Assembly (NCBI RefSeq): GCF_021538615.1
Contig: NZ_JAJHIZ010000003.1
Coordinates: 4,216,001 to 4,280,000 of the forward strand
Direction: 5' to 3'
DNA: 64,000 nt
DNA from: Niabella agricola
Lineage (GTDB): Bacteria; Bacteroidota; Bacteroidia; Chitinophagales; Chitinophagaceae
The notes below the pieces were generated by a model. It was given only the letters and a program-made list of their open reading frames with translations, did no database searches and was not told the DNA's origin. How positions within the stretch are numbered: position 1 is the stretch's first letter; each line of letters begins with the position of its first letter. This document shows, in pieces, positions 15,211-24,727 of this stretch. Position numbers and translations under genes: made by a program.

Positions 15211-17458
15211 TAATATGAAAGGAAATTTTATTTGGTTACGGGCTGTAGTGCAGGTGGCCGCTGCGTTGTGTCACTCACTTGTACAGCGGTGCAAGGTTCA
15301 GCGTTTGAAACCCTTCGTGTGTCTTTGTGTCTTTGCGTCTTCGTGGCTCACCGCATCCGCCCAAACCTGGATCTGGTATCCCGGCGACTATGAGATATGG
15401 TTGTCGAATGAGATGCAGAACCGGCGAACGGAACGGGGTACTTTTTACCCGGTATTCTGGAAGGTAGACAGTCACTATCCCCTGGTAGATTTTCATAAGG
15501 ATTTTAACCTGGCGCAGCCGGAAACCGTAACGATCCGTGCGGAAGGAAGATACAGCGTAAAGCTGGATGGCAGGGCCTTTCCCGGAACACCGGCGGCGAT
15601 TGAAGTACCGGCAGGTAAACACAAGATCAATATCAAAGTATTCAACCAGGCCACACCGCCCACGGTATTTGTAAAAGGAACAATCATCGTATCGGACAGC
15701 AGCTGGCGGGTAACCTTTGAAGATAAGGAATGGATCGATGAAACGGGCAAAGCATCGGATCTGTCGGCCACGGTATTCAAACATGCGGGCAGCTGGAATT
15801 TTAATGATGCTGCAGCAACACCATCAGCTTATAAATTGCCGGTAGCACCTGCGGCAGCCGTATCAGCAGAAAAAGCAAACGGAACCTTGCTGGTAGATTT
15901 TGGAAGGGAAATCTTTGGCTTTGTGAAGTTGCATGGGGTAAAGGGCCGGGGTACGATCTCTCTTTACTATGGTGAAAGCCGGGAAGAGGCGCTGGATACG
16001 GCTGCGTCGGAGACCTTTGATCGTATTACAATTGATCAGGTAAAGGCCGGCGATACCATCAATCCGCATTCAAAGGCATTGCGATATGTAAATATTGTAA
16101 CGGATGGTGATGTGCAACTGGATCATGCCTCCCTTTTGCATGAGTATGCACGGCTGGAAGATAAAGGGGACTTCCGCTGCAATGATGAAGCGATCAACCG
16201 GATCTATGACGTATCGAAATACACATTACACCTGAGCACGCGGGAGTTTTTTGTAGACGGGATCAAGCGCGACCGCTGGATCTGGAGCGGGGATGCCTAT
16301 CAGAGCTACCTGATGAACTATTACCTGATGAATGACAATGAAACCGTAAAGCGTACCACCTATGCATTGCGTGGAAAGGATCCCGTAACGGGTCATATCA
16401 ACACCATTATGGATTATACCTTTTACTGGTTTATGGGGGTTTATGATTATTACCTGTATAGCGGCGATAAAGATTTCCTGGTACAGAATTACGGACGGAT
16501 GAAGTCCCTGATGGATTTTGTCTGGAATCGGCGCAATAAGGATGGCCTGCTGGAGGGGTTGCCGGGCGACTGGATTTTTATCGACTGGGCGACGGGGTTG
16601 AGCAAGGAGGGAGAAGTGAGCTTTGAGCAATTACTTTTTGCACGCGGACTGGAAACCATGGCCCTTTGCGCCGAACTGGCGGGGCGCCGGGAAGATGCTA
16701 TGCAATATAAAACGGCGGCGGCAGAGCTGAAGCAAAAACTGTTTTCTATTTACTGGAGCGATACTGCAAAAGCACTGGTGCACAGCCGGGTGAATGGTCA
16801 ACCCACCAAAAATGTGACCCGTTATGCCAACATGTTCGCGATCTTCTTTAATTATTTTAACGAGCAGCAGAAACAGGCGGTAAAAACTTCGGTATTGCTG
16901 AATAAGAATGTGCCGGAGATCACTACCCCGTATATGCGGTTTTATGAGCTGGAAGCGCTTTGTGCATTAGGCGAACAGGGCTATGTGCTGAAAGAAATGA
17001 AAGACTACTGGGGCGGCATGCTCAGGCTGGGTGCTACCTCTTTTTGGGAGGAATATGATCCGTCCAAAAAAGGAGCGGAACATTATGCGATGTATGGAAG
17101 GAAATATGGTAAAAGTCTCTGCCATGCCTGGGGTGCCAGTCCGTTATACCTGCTGGGCAAATATTACCTGGGTATAAGCCCAACGGCCCCGGGATACACG
17201 GAGTATGAAGTAAAGCCTGCACTGGGTGGCTTAAAATGGATGGAGGGAAAAGTACCTACCCCGGCGGGTACTATAGAACTGTATTGCAGTGATAAGGAAA
17301 TTAAAATTACTTCACCGGTGGGTACCGGAAAGCTGATCATTGCCAGTAAAACAAAACCGGTGTGCAAGGAAGGGGAGATAGTAAGCAAGGGGAATAATGT
17401 ATACGCATTAACGATCGAAAAAGATAAGAAGTATTCGATCCGGTATCAGGCAATGTGA
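15203..17458 (+). CDS. Secreted alpha-L-rhamnosidase, GH78 type
   Basis: 751 residues. Two starts are possible: ATG at 15203, which overlaps the symporter stop by 8 bp, or ATG at 15215. A long basic N-region and a hydrophobic core (PFVCLCVFASSWLTASAQ) form the export signal. Residues about 60-330 are beta-sandwich domains, followed by an (alpha/alpha)6 barrel with DGIKRDRWIWSGDAYQS, the acidic catalytic region of GH78 rhamnosidases, LEGLPGDWIFIDW and GATSFWEEYDPS, and a C-terminal beta-sandwich. It would remove terminal alpha-L-rhamnose from pectic or plant oligosaccharides in the periplasm. The DNA coding the signal core looks like an intergenic repeat (see findings). Confidence 0.85.
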   Translation: MVNNMKGNFIWLRAVVQVAAALCHSLVQRCKVQRLKPFVCLCVFASSWLTASAQTWIWYPGDYEIWLSNEMQNRRTERGTFYPVFWKVDSHYPLVDFHKDFNLAQPETVTIRAEGRYSVKLDGRAFPGTPAAIEVPAGKHKINIKVFNQATPPTVFVKGTIIVSDSSWRVTFEDKEWIDETGKASDLSATVFKHAGSWNFNDAAATPSAYKLPVAPAAAVSAEKANGTLLVDFGREIFGFVKLHGVKGRGTISLYYGESREEALDTAASETFDRITIDQVKAGDTINPHSKALRYVNIVTDGDVQLDHASLLHEYARLEDKGDFRCNDEAINRIYDVSKYTLHLSTREFFVDGIKRDRWIWSGDAYQSYLMNYYLMNDNETVKRTTYALRGKDPVTGHINTIMDYTFYWFMGVYDYYLYSGDKDFLVQNYGRMKSLMDFVWNRRNKDGLLEGLPGDWIFIDWATGLSKEGEVSFEQLLFARGLETMALCAELAGRREDAMQYKTAAAELKQKLFSIYWSDTAKALVHSRVNGQPTKNVTRYANMFAIFFNYFNEQQKQAVKTSVLLNKNVPEITTPYMRFYELEALCALGEQGYVLKEMKDYWGGMLRLGATSFWEEYDPSKKGAEHYAMYGRKYGKSLCHAWGASPLYLLGKYYLGISPTAPGYTEYEVKPALGGLKWMEGKVPTPAGTIELYCSDKEIKITSPVGTGKLIIASKTKPVCKEGEIVSKGNNVYALTIEKDKKYSIRYQAM

Positions 17459-17758
17459 ATGTTCTCCCGGTTCGTGAGGACACGAACCGGGTGCAGCGGA
17501 CGCGAACGGGTGCAGGAGAATCCATCCCGGAGTTGCCGGGCCAGCCAGGTGATGCGGACAGTCTTGCTTCGTTTCCTGTCTCTGCAGCGATCGGGGGAGC
17601 AAGGGGAAAAAACAAAGCATCTCGGACGGGTATCCATTATATTAGAAATATGAACAGTGTCCACACTGGCCGGGAATAAAAATGAATTGGATACCGGCTC
17701 GTTATTATTTAAAATAGCAGGCAGGCTTTAAAATGATATGGATAGAAAGTACAATTGA
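17459..17758. other. Intergenic region between GH78 and GH127 genes
   Basis: About 300 bp with no convincing gene. It holds the 11-bp-stem hairpin at 17466-17491 immediately after the GH78 stop and otherwise featureless sequence. Several short open frames exist on both strands without coding signs. Confidence 0.5.
17466..17491. repeat. Perfect hairpin (11-bp stem, AGGA loop) after GH78
   Basis: CCCGGTTCGTG, loop AGGA, CACGAACCGGG. It begins 7 bases after the GH78 stop codon. There is no T-run, so if it terminates transcription it is not the classic type. The core matches the reverse complement of 2628-2647 at 19 of 20 bases, so this is a dispersed palindrome found at the 3' end of two unrelated genes. 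Confidence 0.7.
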
Positions 17759-19780
17759 ATGAAGCTGTTAAAAATGAAGCAATATTTTTTGACAATAAGC
17801 CTGGCCTTGTGTAATATCGGCACTACTGTTTACACCCAGCAAGGCCTTGTAAATACAGGCAACAGTCCCTATGCCGCCTTGTCGACAGTGGGCCTGGGAG
17901 CGGTTCAATTTACCGATGGCTTTTGGGCGGAACGTTTTGCGGTCTGTCGCAATGAAATGGTGCCCACGCTCTGGAAAACGTATACCAGTGATACGATCTG
18001 TTATGCATTTCAGAATTTCAGGATTGCTGCGGGGCTGGATACCGGGACTTTCAGGGGGCCTTCTTTTCACGATGGTGATTTTTATAAAACGCTGGAAGCA
18101 TTGTCGGCCATGTATGCGGTTACAAAAGATCCTGGATTGAATCAGCGGCTGGAACAAGCCATTGCGGTGGTCGGTAAAGCACAGCGGGCAGACGGTTATA
18201 TCTATACAAAAAATATCATCACCCAGCGGCGTACCGGCGCACAAAAGATGTTTGAAGACAGGCTTAGCTTTGAAGCCTATAATTTTGGCCACCTGATGAC
18301 TGCGGCCTGTGTGCATTACCGGGCAACGGGTAAAACCAACCTGCTAAACATTGCTGCGAAGGCTGCAGATTTCCTGACCGGGTTTTATAATACCGCCACG
18401 CCGGAGCAGGCACGCAACGCCATTTGTCCTTCGCACTATATGGGCCTGGCGGAATTGTACCGTACCACGCATCAAAAAAAATACCTCCAGCTGCTGGTAA
18501 AATTGATCGACCTCCGCGGTGCCGTAGAAGGTACGGATGATAACAGCGACCGTGCCCCCTTTCGCGCAATGAAAAAGATCGTAGGGCATGCTGTAAGGGC
18601 CAACTACCTGATGGCGGGGGTGGCAGACCTGTATGCAGAAAACGGGGATCAAACGTTGAAAACAACATTGGATCAGTTATGGGATAATGTCATCTTCACA
18701 AAGATGTACATCACCGGCGGTTGCGGCGCCTTGTATGACGGTGTTTCAGTAGACGGTACCTCCTATAACCCCGATACGGTACAAAAAGTACATCAGTCTT
18801 ACGGGAGAGATTACCAGCTGCCCAATTTAAGCGCACACAATGAAACCTGTGCCAATATCGGTAATATGCTCTGGAACTGGCGCATGTTCTTACTGACCGG
18901 GGAGGAGCGCTATATGAATATCGTGGAACTGGCTTTGTACAATGGCGTGTTGAGTGGGGTGAGCCTGGACGGGAAGGATTATTTTTATACCAACCCGCTT
19001 GCGGCAGCAAGGGACTACCCTTACCAGCTACGGTGGAACGGTGGACGGAAGCCTTATATCAGCCTGTCGAATTGCTGTCCGCCCAACCTGGTACGAACCC
19101 TTGCGGAAGTGGGTAACTATATGTATGGTATCGGCAAAAACGGCTTGTACATCAATACCTACAGCAGCAACCAGCTCAAAACAACATGGGATGGAAATAA
19201 AATACAATTGACGCAACAAACCGCCTATCCCTGGGAGGGGAATATAACCCTTACCATTCAAAGAGCGCCGGCAGCCATGCCCCTTTACCTGCGCATCCCG
19301 GGGTGGTGCAAAAACGCTGTGGTAAAATGCAAGGGAACCACACAGAACGTAACGGGCGGACAATATATACGATTAGATAAGAACTGGAAGCCGGGCGATA
19401 AAATTGAACTAAACCTGGACATGCCGGTTCAGTTGATGGAAAGCAATCCGCTGGTGGAGGAGACCCGTAACCAGGTGTCGATAAAAAGGGGGCCGGTTGT
19501 TTATTGCCTGGAATCTCCGGATTATAAAGGAAACAATATAACAGACCTGCTGATTCCGGCAGATATAAAATTGAGCCCTGTACCGGAAGCCATTGGTAAA
19601 GCGCGATTCATAGCTCTAACCGGAACCGCAAAAGCCGTTACCGTGGAAAACAGGAAGCAGGACCTTTACCGGGAGGTAAGAAAGGAATTGCGGCCGGAAC
19701 CGGTAACATTGATTCCTTATTATGCCTGGGCAAACAGGGGCGCATCGGATATGCGCGTTTGGTTACCATTAACACGCTAA
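17759..19780 (+). CDS. Secreted GH127 glycoside hydrolase (beta-L-arabinofuranosidase/aceric acidase type)
   Basis: 673 residues with a signal peptide (QYFLTISLALCNIGTTVYTQ). The (alpha/alpha)6 barrel shows the GH127 zinc-thiolate site: Glu362 and Cys364 in HNETCANIGN, and Cys439-Cys440 in SNCCPPNLVRTLAEVG. These align with Glu338, Cys340, Cys417 and Cys418 of the Bifidobacterium enzyme HypBA1, with a near-constant offset of 22-24, so the catalytic cysteine nucleophile is intact. A beta-sandwich domain follows from about residue 480. Known GH127 activities are beta-L-arabinofuranosidase and, in Bacteroides RG-II loci, removal of aceric acid. The GH141-like, GH78 and GH106-type neighbours make the RG-II role attractive but unproven. 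An alternative start is ATG at 17774. Confidence 0.88.
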   Translation: MKLLKMKQYFLTISLALCNIGTTVYTQQGLVNTGNSPYAALSTVGLGAVQFTDGFWAERFAVCRNEMVPTLWKTYTSDTICYAFQNFRIAAGLDTGTFRGPSFHDGDFYKTLEALSAMYAVTKDPGLNQRLEQAIAVVGKAQRADGYIYTKNIITQRRTGAQKMFEDRLSFEAYNFGHLMTAACVHYRATGKTNLLNIAAKAADFLTGFYNTATPEQARNAICPSHYMGLAELYRTTHQKKYLQLLVKLIDLRGAVEGTDDNSDRAPFRAMKKIVGHAVRANYLMAGVADLYAENGDQTLKTTLDQLWDNVIFTKMYITGGCGALYDGVSVDGTSYNPDTVQKVHQSYGRDYQLPNLSAHNETCANIGNMLWNWRMFLLTGEERYMNIVELALYNGVLSGVSLDGKDYFYTNPLAAARDYPYQLRWNGGRKPYISLSNCCPPNLVRTLAEVGNYMYGIGKNGLYINTYSSNQLKTTWDGNKIQLTQQTAYPWEGNITLTIQRAPAAMPLYLRIPGWCKNAVVKCKGTTQNVTGGQYIRLDKNWKPGDKIELNLDMPVQLMESNPLVEETRNQVSIKRGPVVYCLESPDYKGNNITDLLIPADIKLSPVPEAIGKARFIALTGTAKAVTVENRKQDLYREVRKELRPEPVTLIPYYAWANRGASDMRVWLPLTR

Positions 19781-19802
19781 TGATTTTAAACGAACATCCG
19801 GA

Positions 19803-22800
19803 ATGCGGAAAAATAAAATGAAGAAAGTGATCATATGGCAGCTGCTTTTAGGGTGGTGCTGTCTGTGCTGCGGGCAGATGGCATTCGGGCAGCATACGGC
19901 TGCTGATGTAAAGACCGCTTTTACAAATCCGCCGGAGCAGGCGCGCCCCTGGGTATTCTGGTACTGGATGCATGCCGCTGTTTCTAAAGAAGGGATCACC
20001 GCAGATCTTGAATCCATGAAGAGCGCGGGTATTGGCGGAGCGTACCTGATGCCGATTGGCGATACATCGGCGAAACTGCCGTTTGATCATCCGGTACGGC
20101 AGCTAACGCCGGAGTGGTGGGGCATGGTCAATCATGCGATGAAAGAAGCAAAACGGCTCAACTTAAAGTTGGCCATGCATTTCAGCGATGGGTTTGCACT
20201 GGGAGGTGGCCCGTGGATCACGCCGGAGCGATCCATGCAAAAAATAACCTGGAGCAAACGATACGCAAGGTCCGAAGCCAACAGTCCCATAAAGCTGGAT
20301 CAGCCGGAAACGAACGAGGGCTATTACAGGGATATTGCGGTATTTGCTTACCCTGCAAAAAGCAATGCTGCGTTTACCGGTGAAAACATAGAGCCAAGGG
20401 TAACCACCAGTACCGGCGTGACGGCGGATTTCCTGGCATTGCCGGATGTGGGCGGCAAGCAAAGTTTTAAAACCGATACAGACGCATGGATCCGCTACGA
20501 GTACCCGCGGCCGTTTACGGCAAGGTCGGTGCGCATTCATATTGGCGGCAATAACTACCAGGCCCTTCGCCTCGTGGTGCAAAGCAGCAACGACGGTATC
20601 CATTTTAAAACCATTACCCAACTGGAGCCGCCCCGCCACGGCTGGCAGGATACAGATGCGGATTATACCTTTTCATTACCGGGAACTTCAGCAAAATATT
20701 TCCGGTTTGTTTATGATAAAACGGGGTCGGAGCCGGGGGCAGAAGACCTGGACGCTGCAAAATGGAAGCCTTCGTTGAAGGTTATGGGCATCTACTTGGA
20801 TGATGAACCGGTGATCAACCAGTATGAGGCAAAGAACGGCAGCATCTGGCGAGTGGCCGCAAATACAGATACCGTGCAGGTTCCGGACCGGGACGCGGTG
20901 CCGTTAAAGAGTATTGTTGATCTGAGCAGTAAAATGAGCAGTGATGGAACGCTGCACTGGATACCCCCGGCAGGTAACTGGGTTATTGTCCGCATTGGTC
21001 ATACCAGTACCGGGCATGTAAACGCCACCGGCGGAGCGGGAAAGGGGTTGGAATGTGATAAGTTTGATCCGGAAGCCATACAACTGCAATTCAACAACTG
21101 GTTTGCCAAAGCTTTTGAAAAAACAGACCCGGGCCTGGCAAAGGACGTGCTGAAAGTCTTTCATGTAGACAGTTGGGAATGTGGCAGCCAGAACTGGAGC
21201 CGGAATTTTCTTACCGAGTTTCAACAGCGGCGGGGCTATGACCTGCGGCCCTGGCTGCTGGTAATGACCGGTGTGCCTTTGGAAAGCGCGGTGGTTTCAG
21301 AACAGATTCTGCATGATGTACGCAATACCATTGCTGAACTGGTTCAGGATATTTTTTACAAAACATTGAAAGCGCTTGCCCATGAAAAGGGCACCGCGTT
21401 CAGCGCGGAAAGCGTGGCACCAACCATGGTGAGCGATGGCTTGATGCACTACCAGTTCGTGGATATTCCCATGGGCGAATTCTGGCTCAACAGCCCTACG
21501 CATGATAAGCCCAACGATATGCTGGATGCCATCAGCGGTGCCCACATCTATGGCAAGAACATTATACAGGCGGAAGCCTTTACCACGCTGCGGATGGACT
21601 GGAGCGAACATCCCGGAAATATTAAGGTACTGGGAGATCGCAATTTTGCAATGGGGATCAACAAAATGGTGTTGCACGTGTTTGCCCATAATCCGTTCCT
21701 GAGCAAAAAGCCAGGTGTAACGCTGGACGGGGTTGGCTTGTATTTTCAGAGAGATCAAACCTGGATGCAACCGGGCAAGGCCTGGATCGATTACCTGGCA
21801 AGGACTTCTGCCTTGTTGCAGCTGGGCAAACCGGTTTCGGATATAGCAGTGTTTACGGGAACGGAGCTGCCCCGGCGCTCTGTATTGCCGGAGCGGCTGG
21901 TTCAAACCCTGCCTGGTCTTTTTGGTGCTGCAGCTGTTGCCTATGAAAGACAGCGGATGGAGAATAAGGGAGCACCCGTAACTACCCGTCCTTCCGGAGT
22001 GCTGCATGCAGCAAATATGGCGGATCCCGGCAATTATGTAAATGCATTGCATGGCTATAAATACGATTGTTTTAACCCGGATGTATTGTTACAGATGCGC
22101 GTGGAGCGGGGCAGGGTGGTAACCCCGGGCGGCGCGTCCTATGCCGTGCTGGTAATTCCGGGCAGGCAGGCGTTGAATCCCAATAACCGCCTGCTTCCGG
22201 TTGCCATAGCCCAAAAGATACGGGAACTGGTGCACAACGGCGCTACGGTGATCATGGAAAAAGGATTTGAGGCGCCTGTTGGTTTTAAGGAAGATCCGCT
22301 GTTGCTAAGGCAGGTATTGAAAGCGTTATACGGCGCTGCACGTTCAAAAGGAAGACTGGTTACAGCGCCTTTCCGGCAGACGGATCTCAGCAGCCTGGGT
22401 TTGAAACAGGATGTGGAGGTATTGAAAGGTGGTGATACTATTGCCTGGGCACATCGCAGCCTGGCAAACGGGGATCTATACTTTATTTCGAATCCCTTTG
22501 AAAGGAAGCGTACACTGGAGATTGCATTCCGGGTAAAAGACGGTGTGCCTCAATTACTGGATGCGGTAACCGGCACAGTGACTCCTGCAACTGACTGGCG
22601 CAGGAAAGCGGGACGTACCGTTGTAAGGTTCTTGCTGGAGCCGAATGCTGCAGTGTTTGTACACTTTCAAAAACGGGAGCCGCAGCAGGCATCCATACCC
22701 CAACCTGTTCCGGTGAAAGAGCGGGTCATCATAACCGGCAACTGGGAGGTAACATTCGATCCGGTTTTTGGAGGTCCGCATGCCGTAGTAAGCATGCCGG

Positions 22801-23195
22801 TGCTGAAAAGCTGGGATGCCTTTGATGCGCCGGCTATCAAATATTATTCCGGAACGGCCATATATAAGAATCAATTTGACTGGAAGGAAGAGGTGACCGG
22901 TAAACCCGTTTGGCTGGAGCTGGATAGCCTGTATAACCTGGCCACCATAACCGTAAACGGAGTGAATTGTGGTACCATCTGGACCTATCCGCTCCGGATG
23001 GATATTTCAAAAGCGCTTAAAAAAGGAACCAATATGCTGGAAATAGCCGTTACCAATACCTGGGCCAACCGGCTGATTGGCGACCAGCAATTGCCGGAGG
23101 CAAAGCGGCTTACCTGGACCACCGCACCCTTCCGGCTGCAGGGAAAACCTTTGCTGCCAGCAGGTTTGAAAGGGGAAGTACGGATTGTGCAATAA
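19803..23195 (+). CDS. Secreted GH106-type alpha-L-rhamnosidase
   Basis: 1130 residues, typical for GH106. The signal peptide is KKVIIWQLLLGWCCLCCGQM; ATG at 19818 is an equally good start. Mature-protein landmarks: PPEQARPWVFWYWMHAAVS near the N-terminus and SAGIGGAYLMPIG are classic GH106 sequences; a discoidin-like sugar-binding insert (about residues 225-305, VRIHIGGNNYQALRL); the barrel segments VFHVDSWECGSQNW and FSAESVAPT with candidate acidic residues; and a C-terminal GH2-like beta-sandwich (LDSLYNLATITVNGV, about 1040-1060). The enzyme would cleave alpha-L-rhamnosyl linkages in pectin side chains. It begins 22 bp after the GH127 stop and closes the plus-strand cluster. Confidence 0.85.
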   Translation: MRKNKMKKVIIWQLLLGWCCLCCGQMAFGQHTAADVKTAFTNPPEQARPWVFWYWMHAAVSKEGITADLESMKSAGIGGAYLMPIGDTSAKLPFDHPVRQLTPEWWGMVNHAMKEAKRLNLKLAMHFSDGFALGGGPWITPERSMQKITWSKRYARSEANSPIKLDQPETNEGYYRDIAVFAYPAKSNAAFTGENIEPRVTTSTGVTADFLALPDVGGKQSFKTDTDAWIRYEYPRPFTARSVRIHIGGNNYQALRLVVQSSNDGIHFKTITQLEPPRHGWQDTDADYTFSLPGTSAKYFRFVYDKTGSEPGAEDLDAAKWKPSLKVMGIYLDDEPVINQYEAKNGSIWRVAANTDTVQVPDRDAVPLKSIVDLSSKMSSDGTLHWIPPAGNWVIVRIGHTSTGHVNATGGAGKGLECDKFDPEAIQLQFNNWFAKAFEKTDPGLAKDVLKVFHVDSWECGSQNWSRNFLTEFQQRRGYDLRPWLLVMTGVPLESAVVSEQILHDVRNTIAELVQDIFYKTLKALAHEKGTAFSAESVAPTMVSDGLMHYQFVDIPMGEFWLNSPTHDKPNDMLDAISGAHIYGKNIIQAEAFTTLRMDWSEHPGNIKVLGDRNFAMGINKMVLHVFAHNPFLSKKPGVTLDGVGLYFQRDQTWMQPGKAWIDYLARTSALLQLGKPVSDIAVFTGTELPRRSVLPERLVQTLPGLFGAAAVAYERQRMENKGAPVTTRPSGVLHAANMADPGNYVNALHGYKYDCFNPDVLLQMRVERGRVVTPGGASYAVLVIPGRQALNPNNRLLPVAIAQKIRELVHNGATVIMEKGFEAPVGFKEDPLLLRQVLKALYGAARSKGRLVTAPFRQTDLSSLGLKQDVEVLKGGDTIAWAHRSLANGDLYFISNPFERKRTLEIAFRVKDGVPQLLDAVTGTVTPATDWRRKAGRTVVRFLLEPNAAVFVHFQKREPQQASIPQPVPVKERVIITGNWEVTFDPVFGGPHAVVSMPVLKSWDAFDAPAIKYYSGTAIYKNQFDWKEEVTGKPVWLELDSLYNLATITVNGVNCGTIWTYPLRMDISKALKKGTNMLEIAVTNTWANRLIGDQQLPEAKRLTWTTAPFRLQGKPLLPAGLKGEVRIVQ

Positions 23196-23252
23196 CGGGA
23201 ATGGCGAAGCTGTAATCAAATCGTGTCCATCCGATGCATCCCCGGAACATCG

Positions 23253-23960
23253 TTATCGTTTGGGGCGTATGAATTCTTTGTAGCGATCGTTGATATAGAC
23301 GATCATATCGGTATGGTCCAGGCTGCGGGCTAGTTTGTAGGAAGGACGGTACTGGTACATAAACTGGCGTAGTGAATCATTTTTTAAACCGGTAAGCTTG
23401 CCAACCCAAACCGGGGAAAAAACATAGTCGATATAAGCCTCTTCCTCATTTTTGAGCAGCTGCTTTCTGAATTTTCGTTGTTCGCGCGACTTTTTGGAGA
23501 AATGACTGATAGGACTTACTGAGATACCTACTCCGTCCGGGGGGCGGTTTCCCCCGGTAATCCCTGGCCCCTTTTCAAAGTACCGGCTGTACTCATTTCT
23601 CCGCCTTAGCGAGTCCAGCTGGTAATTGCTGGTTACGGTTACATTTTTTAGCGTGTACGGGTCTTCTTTAAGTCCTACATCGTAGCCGGTTTTTAACAGT
23701 TGTTCCTCTACTTTCACCGTATCGCTCGTGAGGCCCGTAAAGGAGAATACAACAATGTCTTTATTCCGGGCTTCAATCACATAGGTGCCGGCAGGCGTAG
23801 CAAGGATGGTTTTACCGGTGGTAAGATTGGTGACGGACGCCCCGGGCACCGGTGTATCATTCGAATACATGAAAATATTTCCCCGCAGAAAGGTTTGGCT
23901 AAAACTCGTCGCCGGAAGCGTCAGCAGGATGAGTGATAATATTAAAAGTCTGGATAACAT
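23253..23960 (-). CDS. Secreted carboxypeptidase-regulatory-like domain protein
   Basis: The frame is open from 24077, but the ATG at 23960 gives a clean signal peptide (MLSRLLILSLILLTLPATSF) and 235 residues, so that start is preferred. After the signal comes a CarboxypepD_reg-like beta-sandwich (LRGNIFMYSNDTPVPGASVT, about residues 23-95), the domain used at the N-terminus of TonB-dependent receptors. The C-terminal part is rich in Lys and Arg (KKSREQRKFRKQLLKNEEEA) and has no recognised enzyme motif. It is a common Bacteroidota envelope protein type of unknown function. It is convergent with the GH106 gene and follows a lipoprotein gene on the same strand. Confidence 0.75.
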   Translation of the reverse strand: MLSRLLILSLILLTLPATSFSQTFLRGNIFMYSNDTPVPGASVTNLTTGKTILATPAGTYVIEARNKDIVVFSFTGLTSDTVKVEEQLLKTGYDVGLKEDPYTLKNVTVTSNYQLDSLRRRNEYSRYFEKGPGITGGNRPPDGVGISVSPISHFSKKSREQRKFRKQLLKNEEEAYIDYVFSPVWVGKLTGLKNDSLRQFMYQYRPSYKLARSLDHTDMIVYINDRYKEFIRPKR

Positions 23961-24048
23961 GCAGATTAAAATTAAGCAGGCTTTTTCGTTCGTGGCCTGT
24001 AGTATGTCCAATGTTTTGTTAAAAGCCCTTAGCGGCCGCGCGTAACGA

Positions 24049-24549
24049 TTACCGGGTTTTGCTGTAATCTGCGGCATTGAAGGTATAGGTTTTAAGCACG
24101 TCTCCTGAGCTTTCTTTCGTTACCGACCACAAGGATTCATTGAAAATATTGGAAGGATCTTTTCCGCAATCGGGGATCGGTTTACCGGAAGGCGTCGCGT
24201 TGCAATTGACATCTGTTTTTTGCCGGTCTCCAATGGTTATACGCGCCATGTTGAGAACGGGTGGCGAAAGATGCGGCGCACAATCCTTCAGGCAGATGGT
24301 TTCAACAACCTGGGTACTCGAATTGGCATCTACGATGATCTTTTCGCCCGAGAAAAGAATGGTGGTATCGCCTTTGGGACTGATCCGCGCTGTAAAATAT
24401 TGTATGGTGACGGGTTCCGGAAGCGGGTTTTCGAAAATGGTAGTGCGGGTGTAGCCGTCAGGCGTAGAATCGCCGTTCTTCTGGCAACCGGCCATGGTTC
24501 CGGCAATACCAAGAGCAAGCAGTAATCCTATGTACCTGAAACCATTCAT
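24049..24549 (-). CDS. Lipoprotein of unknown function
   Basis: 166 residues. The N-terminus YIGLLLALGIAGTMAGC has a lipobox (TMAGC) with the lipidated Cys at about residue 22, so the mature protein is membrane-anchored. The rest is a beta-rich domain with a cluster of cysteines (CLKDCAPH, NCNATPSGKPIPDCGKD) that could form disulfides in the periplasm. No family is recognised. The start ATG is at 24549. It is upstream of the regulatory-domain protein in the same direction, with 88 bp between the stop and the preferred start of that gene. Confidence 0.75.
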   Translation of the reverse strand: MNGFRYIGLLLALGIAGTMAGCQKNGDSTPDGYTRTTIFENPLPEPVTIQYFTARISPKGDTTILFSGEKIIVDANSSTQVVETICLKDCAPHLSPPVLNMARITIGDRQKTDVNCNATPSGKPIPDCGKDPSNIFNESLWSVTKESSGDVLKTYTFNAADYSKTR

Positions 24550-24727
24550 TTCCTGTTTTTAACAAAAGACGTATTGGCATCAAGAAATATAACAGGTAGC
24601 ATTCAATCATAGCAATATAACAGCACCCGGCGGCCTGAAATCCGATAACCTACCGTCTGATACAAATTTCCGAAAAATTAAACTAATTTGGCCGGAAATT
24701 TTCAAGCATATTATCATGTTGTTGTTT

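Noticed and set aside
17455-17679. Overlapping short frames on both strands after GH78
   Set aside because: They run through the hairpin and non-coding gap; no coding features.
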